Positions 1 to 8,535 of a DNA stretch of 43,804 bases are shown in pieces (the stretch's first letter is position 1; the number at the start of each line of letters is the position of its first letter). Origin of the DNA: Dehalococcoidia bacterium (GTDB lineage: Bacteria; Chloroflexota; Dehalococcoidia; Tepidiformales; Tepidiformaceae); assembly GCA_020853755.1 (NCBI GenBank), contig JADYYG010000022.1, positions 1-43,804 on the forward strand, written 5' to 3'. The notes below the pieces were generated by a model. That model did not search any database. It was not told the origin of the DNA and saw nothing but the letters and a program-made list of their open reading frames with translations. A program made the translations under genes and the position numbers.

Positions 1-3000
1 GAGCAGGCTGTTCGACACCTTGATCCAGGCCTGGTACTCGTCAACCTGGCCGGTAGCGGCCAGCGAGCTCAGTCCGAATTCCTTGATGCCGGTCGTCGCC
101 GGGTCGTTCTCCGCGACCGAGTAGGTCGGGACGTCCGTGGCGAACTGCTTGCCGTCGTTGATGACGCCGCCGCCGCTCTGGCCAATGATGATCCCTTCGC
201 CGCTGTCGATCAGGAAGTCGACGTTCTCGACGGGGTCATTGTTGTAGCGGGCGTTGGCCGGGGACGCCCCGGTCAGGTTGGCGATGGTGAAGGAGGTGTC
301 GGCATCGTCCATGCCCAGGACGCTCGAGGCGAGCACGCTGTGCAGGAGGACGGCGCCGGTGCCGAGGCTCGAGCAGAAGCCGTCGCGGTCCATGCCATGG
401 AACACGATGTACTTGTACTGGTCGGTCTCGCCGTTCTCAACGGTCACGTCCTTGTAGCCGCCCCACGTCCAGGTGACGGTGGCTGCGTTGGACAGAACCG
501 GGAAGTGCTTGCCGCGGAAGTCAGGGTAGTCAACGGTGGCCGTGATGGTACCGGTGCCAACCTTGTCGCCAGGCTTGCAGTGCTTGCCGCCGGCGAGCAC
601 GTTCGTCGTGCAGGCCGTCAGGTCGGTCTTGAAGTCGCCGTTGGCGGTGACCATGAACTCGCCGTGGTTGTCCGTGTAGACGACCAGGTCGCGAGCGATG
701 GTGTCATCGTCGTAGGCGGCGCGGATGAGGCCGAGTTCCTTGACGTCGGTGCTGCTCAGAGCGTCGCCGATGCCTTCGGAGTTCGTGCCGGTGAGGACGG
801 GCTGCCAGAATTCGTAGGGAATCTGACCATCGCCGCCGGGGCCGTCAGCACCCCAGGTGTTCCACAGGTAGCCGCCGCCAGCCACAACGGCCGGGATGAA
901 CGGGCTATCCGGGATGTCCTGGATGTAGAACGGGTTCGGGTAGAGCTGCGTGCCGGCCGCTGCCACGGGAGCCGTGTCCGGCGTGCCGAGGTAGTAGACG
1001 TCGTGCTTGTGGACTTCCTTGATGAAGCCCGTGCCGCGGATGGCCACGCTCACCATTGCCGGAGGCATCGGGGCGTCCCACATGTCCACGTCACCGTCGT
1101 CCTTGGCCGCATCACGGATGCTGCCGGGGACCCAGTCGCTGAGAGCAGCGCCGCCCTTGCCGTCGGCGGCGAAGCCGACGATATCGAGCGGGCTGTACGG
1201 GCCTTCGAACGGAACGCCAGACTTGACCAGCACCGGGGTGCCGGCGGCCGGGGCCGAGGTGAAGGACGGGCTGATGACGAGCGAAGTGCCAGTGCAGCTG
1301 ACGACGCTCGTCGAGGTGGCGCCCACGTAGATTGCCCGGCCAGCGGTCAGCAGCGAGCAGGTGGTCACCTTGATCGGGCTGGTCGAAGAACCCTTGCCCG
1401 TGTTGCCGGCGGCAACGAAGGCAGCGTTGTTCAGGCCAAGGCCGTCCCAGTCGCCGAGAGCAAGGCCACGGCCGTTGTTCGGGGCGAACATGATGTCGTA
1501 GTACGGGCGGAACTGCTCGGCGGTGCCGATGGCGTCCGTGCCGTCTGCCGGGTCAGCCGGGCCACCGGCCAGGAGCGGCCAGTCCTGCGGCATCACCCAG
1601 CGGTTTGCCGGCAGCACGTTGAGCGGGTTGCTCGTATCGGCGGCGCGGCCCGAAGGGTTGCTGTTGACGAACCAACCGGTCACGCGACCGCGCACCAGGA
1701 GGTCCTTCGAAACGTTCCAGTCCGCCGCGTTATCCGCGTCGTCCTTGCTGGCGTCCCACGGGTTGCCCGGGGCGTAGTCGTAACCGGACGCGTTATGCGT
1801 CGGCTTCGAAACCTGCGTCACCAGCGACACGTTGATCGTGTTGATCTTCATGTAGTAGACGACGAAGGCGACCTTCGTGTAGTTCGAGATATCGTTGCCG
1901 CCCTGAGTCCAGCTGGCGAAGGCTTCGATGTCGACCTCACCCGGGTCTTCCGACTCGTAGAGGACGCGGCTGATGCAGTTGTCCTGCGGGTCGTTGATGA
2001 TGTCGTCGTCGTTGCCGGCGGCGATCTGCAGCGTCTGGCTGTTGTCGCTCGAGCTCACCATGACGTTCGCTTCATCGTTGCCGGACACGGTTGCGCCGAG
2101 GCCAGGAACGAAGTTGCCGGGGCCGGTGCCCTTGATGTACTCGACGAGGAAGTCACTGCCACCGGTGAAGGCGCAGGCGCCGTTCGGGGTGGGTCCAACG
2201 TCTTCCGTGAAGCTGGTGCCGTCAGCGCCGCCGTCGCCGGGGGCGAGACGCCAGTCGTGCTCGAGGATGATGCGCTGGCCTGCCCACGCGAGGAAGACCT
2301 GCTTCTCGGCAACGTTCTGGGTGAAGGTGATGGTCACCGTCTCGGTTACCGTGTTGCCGGTGCCGCTGCCCAGCGGGCCGGGCTCGGTGCCAACAAAGGT
2401 GATCGTGACCGACTGGCCGGGAAGGCAGGCGCCAGCGTCGACCGAGACGCTCGGGTTGCCGGCCACGCTGCCATCGGCACTCAGGTAAGTGGTGCCGTTG
2501 CCGAGGCCGGTGGTGGCGGCGTCACAACCGCTTTCGCTCACGTTCCAGTTGACGCCAGCAAGGGCCCACGGGCCTTCCTTGGCGCCAGCACTGTTCGTGT
2601 GGCTGCCGATGAAGACATCGGAAATGGAAACGGCGCCCGTGGAGATCACGTAGCTGCCGTAGGCCGGCTGAAGAACCAGACCGCGGCTAATCGTGACGTT
2701 CTGGGCAGTGCCCTGAGAGGCGCCAGCGATCGTCAGCGTGCTGCTCTCGAGGCGGTTCCATTCCTTGACCAGTGCACGGTTGACCTGGACGGTCTGACCG
2801 TTGCCGTCGCCGTCGCTGTCCCACGAGGCGTTGTACTGAACGCCGTTGAGGCCAACGTAGACGATGTTGATCTGCTGGTCGCCGGCGTCGGTGCTGACCC
2901 AGCTAATGCAGGTCGCGCCCTGGAGGCCGGACGTGGCGTTCGTGCCGAGGGCCGTGCCGTCACCGGTGAAGATGCGGACGTCGGTGAAGTCCGGGTCCGT

Positions 3001-4026
3001 ATCAGCGGTGGAGGCATAGCCGCCGCCGTTGGTGATGGCGATGTTCGCCAGCGTGATGCCGGGGATGAGGACCGGCACAGCGGCGGCGTCCTGGGCGGTG
3101 CCAGTGTCGATGCCGTCGATGCCCGTGTTCTGGGCGACGGTGCAGATCGTGTGGCGCGAGCCGCGGACGTTCGTGCCGATCTCCTGCTGCGGGATCACGG
3201 TGCCGGTGTTGTTGGCAACGCCGTCCGGGATGTGGCGCAGTTCAGGCACCGCGAAGTTCGCCGCGGTCAGGGTGACCACGGTGGGGTTGCAGTTGGCGCC
3301 AGCCAACTGACCAGCGAGGTGCGTGCTGATGGTGACGGTGCCACCAACGGTCGCGTCGTCCTGGACAACCACAGTGTGGGTGCCGTCAGCGTTGTTGTTC
3401 GCAGCGCTCGGCGTGTTGGTGACAACCGTGAGGCCGCCAACCGTCATGTCGCTCGCGTTGAACACGCGCGGGTTAGCACCAGACGCCGTGGCGTCGGAGC
3501 AGTAGGTCAGGCCAGCCGGAATGTTGAACGTCACCGTGCTGTTCTGGCCGGCGGCAACGTTCGTCGCCGAACCGGTCACGCCAACCACCGTGAAGGTGGC
3601 CGCAGTGGTCTGGCCGGTCTGCGTCGCCGGGTGAGGGCCGTTGCCATCGTTGAAGGCCACGGTCACCTGGAAGGTACCGACCGTGGTCGCCGTGAACGAC
3701 GCGTTGGTGGACGGGGCCGGGTCAACGGTCGTTGCGGTGCCGTCACCAGTGACGGTCACGGTAGCCGTGCCCGTGGTACCCCAGTCGATGCCGCCGGTGG
3801 GGGCGGAAGTGGTTACTGCCTGGCAGTAAATCGCGGCGCCAAGCGGGATGTTGCCGATTGCGCCGGAAGGCGGGTCCGCATTCACAGTGCCGCAGGTGAT
3901 GGTCGCGTCTGCACGCGCTTCATTACTCTGCAGGGAGACCGTGGCGAACACCGCGAAGGCGGCGACGATCGCGATGAGCCACGCGATCTTCTTTCCGCCT
4001 ACCGTCTGAGCAATTTCCTTACTCAA
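1..4026 (-). CDS. giant secreted surface protein, Ig-like/adhesin type (partial, C-terminus beyond window)
   Basis: The minus strand is open from position 4026 to the window edge, 1342 codons without a stop. A TTG start at 4026-4024 is chosen because an in-frame TAG lies two codons upstream and GGAGAGG sits 9 nt before it. The N-terminus is a classical signal peptide: MSKEIAQ, a GGKK basic stretch, a hydrophobic core (WLIAIVAAFAVFATVSL) and a likely cut after EARA. The mature part is rich in T, G, N, V and D with few Lys/Arg. Segments such as residues 45-200 look like consecutive beta-sandwich (Ig/invasin-like) repeats, and acidic D/N runs around residues 650-680 could bind calcium. A motif FLAWAGQRIILEHDW lies near residue 572. 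The role as S-layer component or adhesin is inferred from composition and export. An antisense frame of 1246 codons on the plus strand lies codon-for-codon opposite this gene and is a shadow. Confidence 0.85.
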   Translation of the reverse strand, partial: MSKEIAQTVGGKKIAWLIAIVAAFAVFATVSLQSNEARADATITCGTVNADPPSGAIGNIPLGAAIYCQAVTTSAPTGGIDWGTTGTATVTVTGDGTATTVDPAPSTNASFTATTVGTFQVTVAFNDGNGPHPATQTGQTTAATFTVVGVTGSATNVAAGQNSTVTFNIPAGLTYCSDATASGANPRVFNASDMTVGGLTVVTNTPSAANNNADGTHTVVVQDDATVGGTVTISTHLAGQLAGANCNPTVVTLTAANFAVPELRHIPDGVANNTGTVIPQQEIGTNVRGSRHTICTVAQNTGIDGIDTGTAQDAAAVPVLIPGITLANIAITNGGGYASTADTDPDFTDVRIFTGDGTALGTNATSGLQGATCISWVSTDAGDQQINIVYVGLNGVQYNASWDSDGDGNGQTVQVNRALVKEWNRLESSTLTIAGASQGTAQNVTISRGLVLQPAYGSYVISTGAVSISDVFIGSHTNSAGAKEGPWALAGVNWNVSESGCDAATTGLGNGTTYLSADGSVAGNPSVSVDAGACLPGQSVTITFVGTEPGPLGSGTGNTVTETVTITFTQNVAEKQVFLAWAGQRIILEHDWRLAPGDGGADGTSFTEDVGPTPNGACAFTGGSDFLVEYIKGTGPGNFVPGLGATVSGNDEANVMVSSSDNSQTLQIAAGNDDDIINDPQDNCISRVLYESEDPGEVDIEAFASWTQGGNDISNYTKVAFVVYYMKINTINVSLVTQVSKPTHNASGYDYAPGNPWDASKDDADNAADWNVSKDLLVRGRVTGWFVNSNPSGRAADTSNPLNVLPANRWVMPQDWPLLAGGPADPADGTDAIGTAEQFRPYYDIMFAPNNGRGLALGDWDGLGLNNAAFVAAGNTGKGSSTSPIKVTTCSLLTAGRAIYVGATSTSVVSCTGTSLVISPSFTSAPAAGTPVLVKSGVPFEGPYSPLDIVGFAADGKGGAALSDWVPGSIRDAAKDDGDVDMWDAPMPPAMVSVAIRGTGFIKEVHKHDVYYLGTPDTAPVAAAGTQLYPNPFYIQDIPDSPFIPAVVAGGGYLWNTWGADGPGGDGQIPYEFWQPVLTGTNSEGIGDALSSTDVKELGLIRAAYDDDTIARDLVVYTDNHGEFMVTANGDFKTDLTACTTNVLAGGKHCKPGDKVGTGTITATVDYPDFRGKHFPVLSNAATVTWTWGGYKDVTVENGETDQYKYIVFHGMDRDGFCSSLGTGAVLLHSVLASSVLGMDDADTSFTIANLTGASPANARYNNDPVENVDFLIDSGEGIIIGQSGGGVINDGKQFATDVPTYSVAENDPATTGIKEFGLSSLAATGQVDEYQAWIKVSNSLL

Positions 4027-4870
4027 GTAGTTCTACCTCTCCAGTCACTTTGGCTCTGGGCGTTCTGCCCTCGGCCGTAGCTGGTTGGGGCCTGTGGCCC
4101 CTGGTTAAGGGTGGCCGGTCCTTCCATTGCTGGTTGGGCCGGTATCCGGACTCGCCCGGATTTGCGGGCGTACGCTCGGAAGGTTGATTTCGTTGCCACA
4201 AAGCCACGTGGGCTGTGCCGTTGCGTCTTCGTGGCTTCTTGCGAAACCACTTCCTACTGGCGAGGTCGCCCGCTCGTCTGCCGCCCTGTCCTGGCGCTGG
4301 CGCCGGGCGGGTCCGGGCTTTCCCTCTGGTCGTTTGTATCGGGTATCAGGTCTTTCTTCGCGAGTCGCCGCCTCCTGCCTCCGGCCCGTAGGCCGCTTCG
4401 GCGCGCCGGGGCTCAACCCGCGATGGCCAGCCCTCCTTTCAGGGAATACGTCTCAGAACCGAAAGCCCGCTCAACATAAGAGCGGGTTCCTCCCGAGCGA
4501 AGGGAGGAACCCGGTTGAACGGGCGCTTTCGAAAAACCGTCCGCCACGCAGGCGGATAGGCCGGACTGGCTGAAAACCAACTTGCCTCCCCTTGAAGCGG
4601 GAGCAGCATGCTCCCGCCCGGGCCACTGGCCCCGGCGTTGGTAAAGTCTTGCGAAAGGTACCGACCGAACCACCTTGGGTCAATCTCCCTAAACGCCAAT
4701 GATCGAGACGCCGACCCCTGAGGGTAGACTCCCGTACGAGGTTTAGAACGCGGCAAGGCGGGGCAGGGTTAACACCCGGTTTGCACTCAATCGCATGAAT
4801 TTACGGATCGGCGCGGGCCTTTCGCCGGGACAGTCCTGCCGGTTTCGAACCCCCAGCCCCGCTGCCACGC
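4027..4870 (-). promoter_or_regulatory. long structured leader of the surface-protein gene
   Basis: 844 nt with no convincing gene, lying between the crotonase stop and the surface-protein start. It holds a series of inverted repeats: 4186-4248 (imperfect long stem with GCCACG/CGTGGC at its top), 4466-4486 (CCCGCTC, 7-nt loop, GAGCGGG), 4484-4512 (GGGTTCCTCCC, 7-nt loop, GGGAGGAACCC), 4540-4556 (TCCGCC/GGCGGA), 4597-4617 (GCGGGAGCA, 3-nt loop, TGCTCCCGC) and 4621-4631. The 4466-4486 and 4484-4512 stems share three bases, so they compete. I could not match it to a known riboswitch; the conserved cores of the c-di-GMP-I class were looked for and not found. No clear sigma-70 promoter was identified. 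Whether this is all 5' UTR or includes a separate small RNA is open. Confidence 0.45.
4484..4512. repeat. perfect 11-bp inverted repeat, possible attenuator stem
   Basis: Arms GGGTTCCTCCC and GGGAGGAACCC enclose a 7-nt loop. It directly abuts and overlaps by three bases a second perfect 7-bp stem at 4466-4486. No U-run follows on either strand, so it is not a standard intrinsic terminator. Overlapping exclusive stems upstream of a large exported protein would fit an attenuator, which is inference. Confidence 0.5.
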
Positions 4871-5638
4871 TCAGCGGGCCTGCCAGTTGGGCTGGCGCTT
4901 TTCGCGGGCGGCCGTGCCGCCTTCCTTCGCGTCCTCGGTGGCGCCGGCCACGCGCCGCATCGTCTCGCCGAAGCGGATCGCTTCGACCCACGGCATCTGC
5001 TGGCCGCGCCAGGCCACTTCCTTCGTCGCCCGCACGGCGAGGGGGGCGCTCTTGCAGAGCCGCTCGGCGAGGGCGCGCGCTTCGTCCATCAGGCTGTCGT
5101 GGGGCACCACCTTCCAGGCGAGGCCCATCTCCTTCGCGCGCTGGGCGTCGACACGTTCGCCGATGAGGAGGAGCTCCATGGCGTTCTGCCAGCCGACCTT
5201 CTGGGGCATGCGCACCGAGCCCTGGATGGTGGGCACGCCGATGCGCACTTCGGGGAAGCCGAACTCGGCGCGTTCGCTCGCGATGACGAAGTCGCAGGCG
5301 GCGACGAGGGTGCAGGCGAAGCCGAGGCAGTAGCCGTTGACGGCGGCGATGGTGGGTTTCCAGATTTCGATGCCGTTTTCGAGCGAGGTGAGGCTGGGGG
5401 TTTCCCAGTGGGTGGTCCCGCGCGGACGGGCGCTGTCACGAAGGTCGGCCCCGGCGCTAAACGCGCGGCCCGCGCCGGTGACGATGGCGACCCAGGCGTC
5501 ATCGTCGTCGCGGAACTGCGCCCAGCAGGCGTCGAGGTCCTGGCGGAGTTCGCCGTTGATGGCGTTGAGCGCTTCGGGGCGGTTATAGGTGATGGTGGCG
5601 ATGCGGCCATTGCGTTCGTAGAGGACGGCGCCGGGCAT
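4871..5638 (-). CDS. enoyl-CoA hydratase/isomerase family protein
   Basis: 255-residue crotonase-fold protein acting on an acyl-CoA thioester; the exact reaction is not known. ATG at 5638 is preceded by CAGGAG 10 nt upstream; the frame extends further upstream but into a repeat. Oxyanion-hole elements are present: SAGADL at about 61-66 and the NGYCLGFACTL loop at 101-111. Of the two catalytic glutamates of enoyl-CoA hydratase, the FGxPE glutamate is present (E130) but the earlier GGGCE position is Thr (T110). That makes an isomerase or another crotonase reaction more likely than simple hydration. It is 298 codons from the far upstream start but 255 fits the family. The nearest upstream gene is the P-type ATPase, separated by a repeat element. 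Confidence 0.85.
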   Translation of the reverse strand: MPGAVLYERNGRIATITYNRPEALNAINGELRQDLDACWAQFRDDDDAWVAIVTGAGRAFSAGADLRDSARPRGTTHWETPSLTSLENGIEIWKPTIAAVNGYCLGFACTLVAACDFVIASERAEFGFPEVRIGVPTIQGSVRMPQKVGWQNAMELLLIGERVDAQRAKEMGLAWKVVPHDSLMDEARALAERLCKSAPLAVRATKEVAWRGQQMPWVEAIRFGETMRRVAGATEDAKEGGTAAREKRQPNWQAR

Positions 5639-5686
5639 TAGTTCGAACTCCTGCGGGTTGGTGGCGGGCAGTCTACCCAGAGGCGC

Positions 5687-5817
5687 AGGGAACCGCGAAC
5701 GGAAGCGAGCGGATCGCGGCGTGCGTGCACCGTTTCCCGTCAGGCAGGATTCCGTGGGCGCTGCCACGTGACTGTCTCGCTGGATAACGATCCGCTCACT
5801 TCCGTGCGCGGTTCCCT
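5687..5817. repeat. REPIN-like inverted-arm repeat, copy 1
   Basis: Two 30-nt arms face each other: 5687-5716 (begins AGGGAACCGCGAACGGAAGC) and 5788-5817 (its reverse complement, two mismatches), with 71 nt between. It lies between the crotonase start and the P-type ATPase stop. The same arm recurs at 20517, 20691, 25977, 26189, 37893, 38079, 38210, 38397, 38527, 42157 and 42963. Confidence 0.8.
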
Positions 5818-5837
5818 GTTCGATTCCGTGTCCGTCC

Positions 5838-8288
5838 TTACACCGCGCGGCCGCGGAGTTCGTCGCCCTTCTTTGGCGCGGCCGTCAGCATGTCCAGGAA
5901 CTGCTGCCAGTAGTGGCTCAACAGGTACTGGCCGGCGAGCGCCGCGCCCACCGCGCAGCCGACGATGATCCAGTCGCCAGTGTGGACTTCGGTGAAGTCG
6001 AAGAACTTGCGCAGGCGGGCCGTATAGATGGTGGCGAGGAACCCGGCGACGAGCATGCCGCCGAGGAGCGTGGTCAGCACCGGGCGGGTGAGGCTTCGCC
6101 ACGACGCGCCCTGGAAGCCCAGCACTTCGACCATGAAGAAGAGCCCGGTTAGCCCCATCGTCAGCGAGACGAGGGTGCGTGCTTCGGCGATGTCGCGGTT
6201 GAGGAGGCCTTCGACCAGCAGGTGGACGATGATGGCTGACGCCGCCAGCGCGAGCGAAGCCGGCAGCGCCCAGCGCAAGACGTTCCGCGTAAAGTCCCGG
6301 CCGGCATCCGGCGGCGGAACGCTGATGGAGATGAAGACGGCGGGGATGCCGAGCGTGAGCAGCGCCGTGAGCGACCCGTGCCGGGGGAGGAACGGGAAGT
6401 CCAGGCCGAGCATCGTCGTGGCCACAATAATAAGGAAAGCGTAGAGGCTCTTCGCGATGAAGAGTTTGCTCAGGCGGGCGGCGTTGCCGAGGACGGCGGT
6501 CGCCTCCTTCGTGCCGCGGATGAGGGCTTCGAACGAGTCGTTCAGGAGAATGATGCCGGCCACCGCGCGGGTGGTGCCGGTGCCGGAGGCCATCGCCACC
6601 GCGACATCGGCCGAGCGCAGGGCCTGCACGTCGTTCGCGCCGTCGCCGCACATGGCTACGAAGTGGCCACGGTCGCGCAGGGCGGTGACAATGCGGGCCT
6701 TCAGCGCCGGCGAGATGCGCCCGAAGACGCTGTTCGCCTCGACCGCATTGCGGAAGGCGTCGCCTTCGAGGTGTTCGATGTCGGCCCCGGCGACGACGCC
6801 GCCGCGCAGGGTGATGCCGAGCTGGCCGAGGAGCGCCTTCACGGTGCCGGGGTTGTCGCCGCTGATGAGCTTGGGTTCGATCTCCAGGCGGGCCATGGTG
6901 TCGAAGGCGGGCCGGACTTCGCCGCGCAATTTGTCGCCGAGGGTGACGAGGGCGAGCGCGCGCAGACCGGATGGGCGCGTCTCCGCCGAGGGCAGGCCGT
7001 CCGGGGATTCGGCGAACACAACGCCGCGCAGGCCCGCCTCCGAGACGGCGCCGTAGATTTCGCCGAGTTCGCCGCCGTCGGCGCAAAGGGGGAGCACGGT
7101 TTCCGGCGCGCCGAGGACGAAACTGCGCCGCTCGTGGCCAAGGATGAGCTGGAGCGCGCTCCAGCGGCGCTCGGAGTTGAACGGCACCGAGCCGGATGCG
7201 CCCGCGCCGTTCGACCGCGCCCCGAGGCCCTCGGCCATTGCCCCGGCGGTCTTGCTTTCGTGCGCGGTGGCCTGGGCGAACGCGCCGAGCCAGCCGGCGT
7301 TCACCTCGGCGCCCGGCATCCAGTGGACCTGCTCGAGGGTCATCTCGTTCGCCGTGATGGTGCCGGTCTTGTCGAGGCAGATGACGTCGACGTAGTTGAG
7401 GGCTTCGACGGCGTTGATGTCCTGGACGATGGCGCCCGAGCGCGAAACCCGGACCGCGCCGACCGCGAAGGCGACGGTCATGCCAAGAAGCAGGCCCGTG
7501 GGCACGACGGTGGTGACCGTGGCCGTGGTCGCCTTGATGGATTCGGCAAACCCGCGGTTCTCGACGTTGTAGGAGATGAGCAGGCAGGCGGCGAGGACGC
7601 CCGTGGCGGTCAGGAGGACGCGCAGGATGCGCTGGAAGCGCTGCTGGAGCGGCGTCGAGCGGCGCACCATCTCGCGGGCGTCGGAAGTGAGTTTGAAGGC
7701 GTAGGCATCCGAACCAACCTGCTCGGCCGTGTAGTAGCAATCGCCAGCAGTGCAGAAACTCCCCGAGCGGAGCAAGTCGCCGGGCCGCCGGATGACCGAG
7801 TCGGATTCGCCGGTAAGAAGCGACTCGTCGATCTCCGCTGTGCGGTCGACGATGTGGCCGTCAGCCACCACCTGGTCGCCCTTGCGAAGGTGGAGGAGGT
7901 CCCCCTGGACGACATCTTCGGCGAGGATCTCGCGCGCCTCGCCGTCGCGGACAACGGTGGCCTTCGGCGCGGTCAGGGCGCGGAGTTCGCGCAGGGTGCG
8001 GGTCGCCTTCAGTTCCTGCAGGGTCGAAACAGCGACGTTCGCGAGGACGACGACGCCGACGAAGAGGCCGTCCTTGATTTCGCCCACGGCGAGCAGGGCG
8101 GCGATGAGCGCGCCGAGGACCACGTTGAAGAAGGTAAGAACGTTGCCGCGGACAACGTCGCCATCGGTGCGAATGCTCGAGGAATCGTGGTTCGAAAGCC
8201 CGGCCGCCGCCCGCGCAATGGCATCAGACGAAGACAGCCCGCGGAGGGCGGGCTGAGCCGGTGTGACGGGTAGGGCTTGCTGGGTCAC
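5838..8288 (-). CDS. HAD-family P-type cation-transporting ATPase
   Basis: 816-residue P-type ATPase of the inner membrane. The phosphorylation site DKTGT is at 306-310, the actuator loop TGES at 159-162, and the hinge GDGAND at 548-553; all are intact. TM pairs lie near 48-88 and 222-285 and a C-terminal TM bundle near 590-800. The layout resembles CtpE-like ATPases rather than the metal-binding P1B class: there is no N-terminal CxxC domain and no CPC motif. In TM4 the usual PEGL is PTGL (P263-T264-G265-L266), so the ion-coordinating Glu is replaced by Thr. The GTG start at 8288 lacks a Shine-Dalgarno sequence but has a TATTCT box 7 nt upstream, which suggests a leaderless mRNA. The transported ion is unknown. 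A 29-residue membrane peptide lies 51 nt upstream on the same strand. Confidence 0.9.
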   Translation of the reverse strand: MTQQALPVTPAQPALRGLSSSDAIARAAAGLSNHDSSSIRTDGDVVRGNVLTFFNVVLGALIAALLAVGEIKDGLFVGVVVLANVAVSTLQELKATRTLRELRALTAPKATVVRDGEAREILAEDVVQGDLLHLRKGDQVVADGHIVDRTAEIDESLLTGESDSVIRRPGDLLRSGSFCTAGDCYYTAEQVGSDAYAFKLTSDAREMVRRSTPLQQRFQRILRVLLTATGVLAACLLISYNVENRGFAESIKATTATVTTVVPTGLLLGMTVAFAVGAVRVSRSGAIVQDINAVEALNYVDVICLDKTGTITANEMTLEQVHWMPGAEVNAGWLGAFAQATAHESKTAGAMAEGLGARSNGAGASGSVPFNSERRWSALQLILGHERRSFVLGAPETVLPLCADGGELGEIYGAVSEAGLRGVVFAESPDGLPSAETRPSGLRALALVTLGDKLRGEVRPAFDTMARLEIEPKLISGDNPGTVKALLGQLGITLRGGVVAGADIEHLEGDAFRNAVEANSVFGRISPALKARIVTALRDRGHFVAMCGDGANDVQALRSADVAVAMASGTGTTRAVAGIILLNDSFEALIRGTKEATAVLGNAARLSKLFIAKSLYAFLIIVATTMLGLDFPFLPRHGSLTALLTLGIPAVFISISVPPPDAGRDFTRNVLRWALPASLALAASAIIVHLLVEGLLNRDIAEARTLVSLTMGLTGLFFMVEVLGFQGASWRSLTRPVLTTLLGGMLVAGFLATIYTARLRKFFDFTEVHTGDWIIVGCAVGAALAGQYLLSHYWQQFLDMLTAAPKKGDELRGRAV

Positions 8289-8295
8289 GGCGCTA

Positions 8296-8301
8296 AGAAT
8301 A
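8296..8301 (-). promoter_or_regulatory. -10 box of leaderless P-type ATPase transcript
   Basis: On the minus strand TATTCT is followed by 7 nt and then the GTG start codon. This TANNNT-to-start spacing recurs before purQ, purL, the antitoxin gene and (6 nt) the inositol-phosphate synthase. No good -35 is visible. Confidence 0.5.
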
Positions 8302-8339
8302 CCGGCGCCGGGACTGCGAATGGACGCCCGGGACGGAAG

Positions 8340-8429
8340 CTATCCTTTGATACCCACGATCGAGAGTGCGATGAGCATTCCGATGAAGGTCCCGCAGAGC
8401 AGCGAGAGATAGCCGACCGTTTTCCACAT
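8340..8429 (-). CDS. 29-residue single-pass membrane peptide
   Basis: A short frame from ATG 8429 encodes MWKTVGYLSL...SIVGIKG: a positively flanked, continuous hydrophobic helix (about residues 5-26) ending in Lys-Gly. Size and composition match accessory peptides of P-type ATPases such as KdpF (also 29 residues) in bacteria. It ends 51 nt upstream of the P-type ATPase start on the same strand, so a partner role is a reasonable guess but not shown. The ribosome-binding site is weak (GGGGG about 8 nt upstream). A longer in-frame reading upstream exists but has an implausible composition. The peptide could also be spurious; the clean TM segment and the position are the evidence. Confidence 0.5.
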   Translation of the reverse strand: MWKTVGYLSLLCGTFIGMLIALSIVGIKG

Positions 8430-8535
8430 GTTGAAGGCCCCCAGATAGTGACCACATCCTACTTCGTTGCCCCGGCGAGAGCGAAATCGCGCCGGGCCGG
8501 TAGTATAGAAAGGTGCAACAACAGGTTCAGGGCCG

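Noticed and set aside
340..4080. 1246-codon open frame on the plus strand
   Set aside because: It is codon-for-codon antisense to the minus-strand surface protein, which has a signal peptide, ribosome site and sensible composition; the plus frame is Ala/Val/Arg-rich nonsense.
4105..4416. 103-codon minus-strand frame in the leader
   Set aside because: Low-complexity Arg/Pro/Ala composition, overlaps several inverted repeats, no ribosome site.
4027..4870. c-di-GMP-I riboswitch in the surface-protein leader
   Set aside because: A GACGCAA string occurs near 4222, but the surrounding conserved bases and tetraloop/receptor do not fit.
4831..4870. tRNA T-arm-like GGTTCGAAAC sequence
   Set aside because: The flanking bases do not form a 5-bp T stem and no acceptor or anticodon arms fit around it.
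6378..8273. 631-codon plus-strand frame opposite the P-type ATPase
   Set aside because: Antisense shadow; the minus strand has all ATPase motifs.
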